A DNA stretch of 64,000 bases from Sapria himalayana (lineage: Eukaryota; Streptophyta; Magnoliopsida; Malpighiales; Rafflesiaceae). Shown here one piece after another: positions 56,491 to 64,000 of this stretch. Position numbers and translations under genes: made by a program. Position 1 is the stretch's first letter, and each line of letters begins with the position of its first letter. The notes under the pieces are model-generated. The model was not told where the DNA came from, did no database searches, and saw only the letters and a list, made by a program, of their open reading frames with translations. The stretch lies in contig JAREIK010002254.1 in the NCBI GenBank assembly GCA_029783825.1, forward strand, positions 1,271,169 to 1,335,168, written 5' to 3'.

Positions 56491-57339
56491 TTGGCAACAT
56501 AGAAAGGAGAAAATTTTTTGTAGTGATGTGGATGTTGATGTGAAGAGTAATGCGATGTGGAGATTATTAGTGATATTTTTGGGAAGAAAAAACATATTAT
56601 ATTTATTCTCATTATCTTTGATTTTGATGTACTAAATATTAAATAAAAATTTTGGATTCTAAAAGCTCAAATATTTTGTGAAATAGGTATGAATTCATAA
56701 TTTTATTTTTATAAAAACATCAAAATGAATAATATACATTTGATTTTTATTTTACATGGTTAATTGTTTTATTAAAAAAAAATAGAACACAAGTTTAGGC
56801 TCCAATGATTTGAGTTGGGTAAGAGATGATATTAGAGTTGCAACTCGGGCTTGTTGAGTCAAGTTGAGGGTCAACATGAGCCAACCCAAAATTTTATTGG
56901 TTTGGAAATTTTGAACTCGCGCCCTACCTATACCATAACCTTACAAAATATCAATAAAATTTCAATCTAATTTGACATTATAAAATGCGAATTGATATTG
57001 GATTGAGTTCGAGTTTGGAAAGTTGGTTCGGGTTTTATCATTTATTTTAATAAAAAACATATAAAAAATTAATTAAAATTAATTAATTAAAATCTTTCAA
57101 ATTAAATGAAAAACATAAAAAATTATTAGTTTTTAAATTTGTATGAAGCCTCAAAATTTTATAATATAAATCTTAAATTAGTATTTTAAATTAATTATAT
57201 TAATTTTTGGTGTTGATATTTAAACTTAGGCTATAATGTCTCAAGTCATATATCTATAAGCATAAAAAATAAATTTTTTAACTTGGGCAATAGACTAATT
57301 TTGAAAAATAAAGTTTTTTTTTATTGGGAACACATGCTC
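56491..57339. other. no gene seen
   Basis: A piece at 56800-57040 with GGGTTGG/GAGCCAACCC and GAGTTCGAGTTTGG is slightly GC-richer and may be an old MITE without clear ends. Confidence 0.3.
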
Positions 57340-57790
57340 AAGTTGCTATGTCTATATAAATAAGTAGAATATTTAAATACACTATTATAAATAAATATTC
57401 TATCACCAAAAATATTAGAATATATAAATAATTAAAAAACTATTTATAATTTCTCAAAATTCATATAATACAATTCCATAAGGAAATTAAATGAAATAAA
57501 AACATCTTGAATTGTGTATTTTATTTATCCAGTGTTAATTATACTCCATGCCAAACTCACACACATAATATGAATTCCCAAAAGATTACAAACCACATGA
57601 CTTTTGTTTTAAATAGTAATTATACTCCATTAAATGATAGTACCTATATTCTCATTTAAATTTAAATTAACATAAAAATCCAAAACCAAATAGAAAACAA
57701 AAAAAGAATTTAAACTAAAAATAAAATAACCTAGTCTACCCCAAAACCAAGTAGACCCATTGGTATTCTTTTGTTCCTGAATTGGGTTGG
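57340..57790 (+). repeat. dispersed repeat R3, copy a
   Basis: It matches 61290-62110 in the same order: ATTATAAATAAATATTCTA, a CTTGAATTGTGTATTTTATT block, AATTATACTCCATTAAATGA, CTCATTTAAATTTAAATTAAC and GTAGACCCATTGG. Unidentified family. Confidence 0.65.
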
Positions 57791-58394
57791 CCAAGACTTG
57801 CTCTTAGTTTAAATTTAAACAATCCAAGTCACAATTAATTTTTTCTTATTCTTATACTAGAAAATATTTTTTATAAATTACAAGTAGTCACATTGCAACA
57901 CAAGAACTCCATTTTTTTTTCTAATTTTCAAGAGCCCTTGATCCATTTTTCTTATTTATTATACTAGAAAATAAGCCCTTGATCCAACTAATTTTCGAGA
58001 GCAGCCAAAGTAAAAATATTAACTTAACTTAAAATAATTTTCACTTCCCTCTCTCCTATTATGAATTTTGAGCTTATTCTATTTCTCTTCTCATTTTTCT
58101 TGGAAACAAAGATATCTTGATAAGTTCTTTTTTCCTCCCCATCTTACATTCTTGCGTATTGGGTTGCCATTAATTATAACCATGGAAAGAACATTATTTA
58201 GAGTTGTGGTATTCAAAAAGATTATGAGCAACTTCTAGAAAGTGAGCTAAGAAGTAGAGATGCTCACATATTATCATCCACTACTATATTCACATATATA
58301 GAATGGTTAATTAATATTTGGAAAATACTCATATAAGCATTCATTTTAGATTGATATTGATATTACATGTTAACCAAACATATGATTAACAATA
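57791..58394. other. no gene seen
   Basis: An AT-rich spacer before the truncated LINE; no termini or motifs were recognised. Confidence 0.3.
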
Positions 58395-60738
58395 TTTTAT
58401 TCCTATATCATATTGTAATGTGATCTATAAGCTAATAGCCTCAAGGATGAAAGAAGTGCTAAAAGACATAATAGATTCAGCTCAATGGGCATATGTGAAA
58501 GTGAGGTATCTCTGATAATTTTTTAATTACACCAAGATTAATTAGAAAATATGGAAGGAGAATAATATCTCCTATATATTTTTTAAAGATAGATCTTCAA
58601 AAAAACTTTTGATATGGTGGATTGGGAATTTCTAAAAGAGGTTTTAACAAGTCTAAGTTTATCTAAAAGATTCATAGACATTATCTATGAGTGTGTGACC
58701 ATAACTTCATATTTTTTGACCATAAATGGATAGTTGCACAGTTCTTTCTAAGTCAAAAAAGTGTTAAGACAAGGGACCCCCTCTTCTCTTATCTTTTCGT
58801 AATATGTATAGAGTCCTTATCTAGGTAGCTTAAAAAAGTAATGACTTGAGAGTAAATCTCATTCCACACTAGTTTTGTTTCTCTAAAGATCTTTCATTTA
58901 ATGTTTGCAAATGATTTAACAATATTCTTTATAGGAGATTCAGCCTCTATTGGCATCGTTATGGATGCTCTTAAAAAATTTATAGCAGCCTATAGTCTAA
59001 ATATTAGCTCCTACAAATTGAATATTTATTTTGAATGGGTAGGGAAGAATATAAAGGAAGAGATTATGGAAATATCTAGATTTATAGAGGGTACTCTTCC
59101 ATTTATATTTCTTGGAGTCCCTCTATAGACTAGCTGCCTTATAACTTTGTAGTTCTCTAATATATTGGCTAAGATTACTTCAACCATTCATTAATGGGCA
59201 GACAAAATTTTCTTCATTGCTAGAATATTCGAGCTACAATAATGTGTTTTATAAAGAATAGAAGGATATTACTTTTTAATATTCCTTCTACCTACATCTA
59301 TAATTAATGTGATAGAGAGTGCATGATGATGATTTTTATGGGATAGTCCTAAAACTAGGAGATACAAACCCAAAGTTTCATGGGAAAAAGCATGTATGCC
59401 TACCTCCCTTGGTGGGCTGGGTATTTTAAACCTTATTATTTTGAACAAAGTTTTTTTAAATTAAAATACTATGGAGAATCAATAGAAAAGAAGACTCACT
59501 TTGGATAAAGTGAGTTCATCATTTTTATCTTGATTCCCAAAGTATTTGAGATTATCATATATCCAAGGTGGATCCTCCCTTTTGGAAATCTCTAATTTCA
59601 GTTAGAGATATCTTGATTAATAAAATAGGAACTAAAAATTAAGTCAAACATATGCTAAAGAATTGGGGAGATAATGAAAGAATCATATTTGATGCATATA
59701 ATTACCTTATTGGAAACAACTTATAAAAGAAAAAGTCTTGGACAAACATAATTTGGATAAAAAATCAGGTGCTCAAGCATGTGATAAACCTATGGATTGC
59801 AAAATATGGAAAGCTCTAGACCAATGATCAACTATTCTCCACACTAGAAAATGTGAACTGTGAATTCTATATATGTGCATAATCTACAAAACACATATTC
59901 TTTCAATGCAATTATACCAGAAATGTGTGGTAGGAACTAAAGAATTGGATGAGAATTTTGGAAAGCATGAAATCAATTTCATTGTCATTCAAATATATGA
60001 AGAAGTATAATTCAGAAAACATACTCAAGAACAATATCAAGAAGGCTGCTCTTAGTGGTGTCAAACGGGCCGGGCCGGCATGGCTCGGCCTAGTTTTAGG
60101 CTGCCCAACCAAGCTATCATGCCGGGCTAGGCACGGCATGGTATAGTAACCTTACCGTGCCTAGCTCAGCAGGGACCCGCAGCCTGAAAATTGCCTAGTT
60201 TGGCCCGGTTCGGGTCAGACAAAACCCTAATTTTTAAAAAAAATTAGGGTTTCAACAGTGCTTTACCACGCGTCTTCGCCTTTTTGGGGCTCGACGAGCC
60301 TCGCCTATCAGACATTAGCTCATATTGACCATATTCGGTTTATGGTTACACATGTTGTGCTCACATGGCAGCACGGCACTGTAGTATGTAGTGCTAGGCA
60401 CGGGCACGACACTGTAGCATGTCGTGGCTAGCATGGACATGGCATTGCAGCGTGTCGTGTCGGGCACATGCATTACTGAACCTTGTTGTGCTCATGCTGG
60501 GCTGGGCCAGGCCGGCCCGTTTGAAACCTCTAGCTAATCTTGCAGTACCTCTATACTTTATATGGAGAGAAAGATATCAAAGATGCTTCAAAAGAATGTC
60601 CTAAGATACATTAAGATTAGTTAGGAAAATCAAAAATGAGATTTACATTATTTTTAGTAAAGAATGTAATAGTTTGAAATTTTTTTAGGTTGCTCAGAAT
60701 TTTTTGATAATTAATTTTATTACTTATCAAAAAATAAT
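58395..60738 (+). mobile_element. 5'-truncated L1-type LINE (LINE-2), split by a MITE
   Basis: It begins inside RT: CNVIYKLIASRMKEVLKDII, SAQWAYVK, FDMVDWEFLKEVL, FIDIIYECVTITS and VLRQGTPSSLL. The open piece 58901-59128 carries the catalytic-motif position as FANDLTIFF (usual YADD, so the second-last catalytic Asp reads Asn) and ends LPFIFLGVPL. After the MITE (60053-60532), PLYFIWRERYQRCFKRMS gives the C-terminal Y-x-I-W-x-E-R block. The 3' end TTTTATTACTTATCAAAAAA (60716-60735) matches LINE-1. 5' truncation is normal for LINE insertions. Confidence 0.8.
60053..60532. mobile_element. GC-rich hAT-type MITE, complete (480 bp), inside LINE-2
   Basis: Left terminus TAGTGGTGTCAAACGGGCC; right terminus read inward TAGAGGTTTCAAACGGGCC. 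An 8-bp target duplication with two mismatches, GCTGCTCT (60045-60052) and GCTAATCT (60533-60540), fits a hAT insertion. The interior has GCACGGCATG and CAGCACGGCACTGTAG-type motifs and no transposase. It divides the LINE-2 C-terminal coding trace, so it is younger than that LINE. Confidence 0.85.
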
Positions 60739-61289
60739 AATGTTTTATTCCTTGATATTATATTATCATTCATCGATTCTAACTTTTTCCACATCTCAAC
60801 TACTTTTGTGATAGCAAAACTGTGGTGAAAAATTATTTTCTAACCCACTATCTCATTTTGACATTAGGTTATAATGTAATTTATTTTAATTAGTTTCATT
60901 CATACTTTTTAGCTTTGGATCATTGACATCCAATTCATGAAAGTTATTCATCATCACAATAATCACCATTCAAAGTAAATTATTTTCTTCATCCATATTG
61001 AAGAAAATAATTTAGTCTCTAAAATAAAAATACCAAAAAAGCACAAAAAAAAACTAAACTTCCAATACCATTATTGGGAACTGATTGAGATTCAACTTAA
61101 AAAACCAAGAATTATCTTGAAATTATTTCTTGGTCCAACAATATTATTTGATTTAGCATTAGTTTTTAAAAATATTTTAATTTTTATTTTTAGAAAATTT
61201 GTTTAAAAAAATGTCACATATTCTAAATAACTTATTGGGTTTATAAATTTTATGTTTGAAATATGAATATATATATATATATATATAAC
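60739..61289. other. no gene seen; (TA)n at 61266-61287
   Basis: AT-rich spacer after the LINE 3' end. Confidence 0.35.
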
Positions 61290-62110
61290 TATAAAATGCT
61301 ATCAAAACCACATACAATTATAAATAAATATTCTACCCCAAAAATTTCTAGAATATTCATACAAATAAATACACATAATTTAGAATATTTCAAAATCCAT
61401 ATAATATTTCAAAATCCTTATAATATAATTCAATAATGAAAATAAAAAAAATGAAAACACTCGAAATTATGTATTTAATCTCTCAAGTGTTATTGAAGAT
61501 TTGTGAGGACACGATACATCTTGAAAACTAAATGAATCTTGCATGAATAATCATTTCACATATACTGCACAAACACTACAAGCCCATCACATAAATTCTA
61601 CATGCATCTTGATTAATCAACTGTAAGTCCTCAAATAAAAGAGATGAGAAGTAAACCCTCCTTCTCAATTATATTTTAAAATTTTACCAAAGCAAGAAAT
61701 ATTAAAAACAATATAAAACTTATCATATTTAAGTTACATAAAAGAAATACAAAAACTAGCATGACATACACGCGCAAAAAAAATTTCTGAAAGATCACAA
61801 TCCACATTACTTTTAAATTTCCTTATTTATGCATGATATTATTTTTCCTTTTTTGTTTTATACTTTCTCTATGTGTATCTTATTTTTGAGTGTGTCTGAA
61901 TGAAGTTTTATGATAAAAAAAAGTTATTAATTTATTTTAAATGTAAATTATAACCCATTAAATGAGAATCCTCATACTCTCATTTAAATGTAAGTTTACG
62001 CAAAAACAAAAACCAAACAAAAATTAAAATTAACTTAAACAAAAATAAAACAATCTTGTAAGCTCTAAATCCGAGCAGACCCAATAGACATTGAAAAATT
62101 TGTGTTTTGA
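61290..62110 (+). repeat. dispersed repeat R3, copy b
   Basis: A direct copy of 57340-57790 with extra internal sequence (about 61500-61790). Shared blocks are CAATTATAAATAAATATTCTA, CTCGAAATTATGTATTTAAT, AACCCATTAAATGAGA, CTCATTTAAATGTAAGTT and GAGCAGACCCAATAG. The longer copy may hold an insertion. Confidence 0.6.
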
Positions 62111-62616
62111 TGTACTAAATATAAAATATTTGAAAAAAAAGAACTTAAAAAAAATAAAAAAATGCACTAAAATGTAAAATAACTATGTTTGACTTTAGTG
62201 CACTTAAAATTGAAAAACCAATTTTGCCCCCCAACAGACACGTCACCAATTAAAAAAAATACAAAAACATAAATATACTTTTTATTCATGTTGTACTAGT
62301 CAACATAACAATTGAGACTCGAATATAAATATTTCAATTTATTTAGGTCCCTCTACCACAAGTCTACACAAAACAAATCATATTTTCTTGCGAAAACTTA
62401 TATGTGTGTGTATTTGTTTTATATTTTTTTAATATTTAAACATAAACATATATAATAATACAAATAAATATATTTGTGTGTGTGTGTGTGTGTTTTTATG
62501 TATGTATTTATTTATAAATTTATATATTTACATATTTTTATGTATAAATATATACAAAAATATAAAATAAATTTATTTATATAAAATATTTTTGGAAACA
62601 ATATTTAATTTGTTTT

Positions 62617-62685
62617 GCATAGCTAGGTGGATGATGGTATTTTTTAAGCTTGAATAAGTGGGTTTGAATCTCACTTATGGCATTG
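62617..62685 (+). mobile_element. possible tRNA-like (SINE or pseudo-tRNA) fragment
   Basis: GCATAGCTAGGTGGATGATGG resembles a tRNA 5' half with an A box, and GGTTTGAATC at 62661-62670 a box B inside a perfect 8-bp hairpin (62655-62662 with 62670-62677, loop of 7). The anticodon arm is not convincing, so it is not a functional tRNA. Confidence 0.3.
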
Positions 62686-64000
62686 ACTATTATCATATGA
62701 TTCAAAATTTTATTTAAAATTTTTATTATCTTTTAATCATTTCAATTGGGGTTAAACTTTATTTTCTTATTTTTAGTACATCATAATACAATTATTTTGC
62801 ATTTTGGGTTATTTTTTTCAAATTTAAAAAAAAAATATTTTTAAAAATATTTTTATTTGGCAAAAACACCACACCAATCTTCTAACATATATTGCTTTAA
62901 TAACATTAATGACAATCATTTTGATTTGAGCGATATGAAAGATGCACTAAATTATATCCTAAATTTCTTCATATTGTCGTAGTCAAGTTACTGCTGTATA
63001 GCGGTTCTAGGGTCGAACTCAGGGATGAGTTTTTGTCTTACAAATTACTTGTATCATGATTCAAAATGGTGAGGCTTTCATTTGGATTTTTGGATTTGCT
63101 TTAAAAAGTGTGGTTGTTGTTGTCACTAAGCTAACTAAAAGTAGTTTAGAATAAGTTGTGAAAAGAACACCTTGGGGTTTTGGGTCACTAGTTTGATATG
63201 ATGGGGTTGTAGAGGTGTCCTTGGGTTTTTTCCTCGCATTAGGGCAAATGACATATAGTCGTTTCCAAAACCAAATCTTTGTTTAGCTTTAAAACCCACC
63301 CCTTAGTAACATTCCTATTTGAACCATAGCAAATATTGAGTATTTAATGTTTCTGCCATTGAAAATAAAGTATTTAACCTACCTTAAATGGCTCGTAAAT
63401 GACATCCAATGGATTTCAGTGTATCTTTCATTAAGGATACTTTGAACCCTAGGGCATGCCAAGTATTGACCAAAGAAAATATATTAAATAGCATTTAAAC
63501 CTAGTATTTTGAGTTTGAAACACAAATACGCAGTACATGCTTCATAAAAATAGAGGAACACCTGCAATCCCACATCAACCAACCTAGCAAACCTCCTCTT
63601 CAAGGTTTTGAAGCTTATCCAAACATCCTTTGAGTTTTCATCCTCAAAGGGATGTTTTTTGCAGCCTAAAAAATGAGAGAAAGGAGAGAGAAGAGAGAAA
63701 ATGGGAACCAAAGCAGGGACTGTATGTCAAGCCACGTGAATTGAAAATTCCCCATTAAAATGTCCATAACATGGCTTATATAGCTCCATAAACATACGAA
63801 AATACAAAACTAACCTAAATAATATGATTACATTGAGGGAAAAATTAGAATTAAATAGAACAAAGTCATTTGGATCACACACACGGGAAGTAGAAATTTT
63901 TCCCTACATAGTCATTTTCACAATGATAGCGAAATTTTTGATCTTATATGCTACCTCCTCAACCTCCAGCTTGCATTTCTCATCTCCCAGGTTGCTATTT
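62686..64000. other. unassigned right flank, possibly retrotransposon noncoding
   Basis: The part from ~62975 on is less AT-rich. GTAGTCAAGTTACTGC..GGGTCGAACTCAGGGATG at 62979-63027 is a sequence style seen in untranslated parts of large plant gypsy elements; this is recollection of style, not a domain match. The frame 63484-63711 (-) has no family signature. 63725-63733 has a CCACGTG element of unknown relevance. Confidence 0.25.

Noticed and set aside
62617..62685. Functional tRNA gene
   Set aside because: The T-arm is good, but the anticodon and acceptor stems cannot be formed convincingly.

Overview
This is a gene-poor, AT-rich stretch of flowering-plant nuclear DNA made almost entirely of transposable-element remains, dispersed repeats and simple-sequence tracts. 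The evidence is Ty1/copia and Athila-type Ty3/gypsy retrotransposons, plant L1-type LINEs, CACTA (En/Spm) and hAT transposase fragments and GC-rich hAT-type MITEs. I find no intact host gene, rRNA, tRNA, CRISPR or bacterial operon. A monocot is possible from the style of the repeats, but I cannot place the species. Most coding traces were found by reading frames through many stop codons; they are fossils and not expressed genes.

Layout. 0-6.4 kb: copia gag/protease fossils on the + strand (0.27-0.52, 1.5-2.46 and 5.27-6.42 kb) and an Athila-type gag-protease fossil on the - strand (3.86-4.62 kb). 6.4-15.6 kb: a dispersed repeat called R1 here, broken by an LTR-like block (7.11-8.88 kb) and by the one nearly complete mobile element, a 4,993-bp Tork/Tnt1-like copia on the - strand (9572-14564). 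That element has 374-bp LTRs with three differences, a PBS, a PPT and a single 1,320-codon gag-pol frame carrying three nonsense codons. 15.1-19.6 kb: microsatellites leading into a ~1.85-kb minisatellite of 26-bp units. 20.1-23.3 kb: another R1 copy and a decayed - strand copia. 23.7-33.3 kb: GC-rich hAT MITEs, three direct copies of an LTR-like repeat (R4) and diverged ~52-bp tandem repeats. 33.4-37.6 kb: a hAT dimerisation-domain fossil and a CACTA remnant (TNP2 N-terminal half plus one recognisable terminus). 37.9-46.1 kb: an inverted full R1 copy, repeat R2 and two + strand copia fossils. 46.7-48.55 kb: a ~1.87-kb homopurine (GA-rich) tract. 50.5-60.7 kb: a 63-bp tandem repeat and two LINE copies of one family, the second cut by a 480-bp hAT MITE. 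57.3-62.1 kb: two copies of repeat R3. The right end holds unassigned, probably retrotransposon-derived, noncoding DNA.

Nothing here works as a pathway; the relations are of nesting and age. R1, R4 and most coding fossils are old, the MITEs inserted into already decayed DNA, and the copia at 9.6-14.6 kb is the youngest dated event. I saw no convincing new functional system. The most unusual objects are the two ~1.9-kb tracts prone to non-B DNA, the freshly killed copia with regularly spaced W-box-like cores in its promoter, and an unidentified coding remnant at 31.4-31.8 kb.
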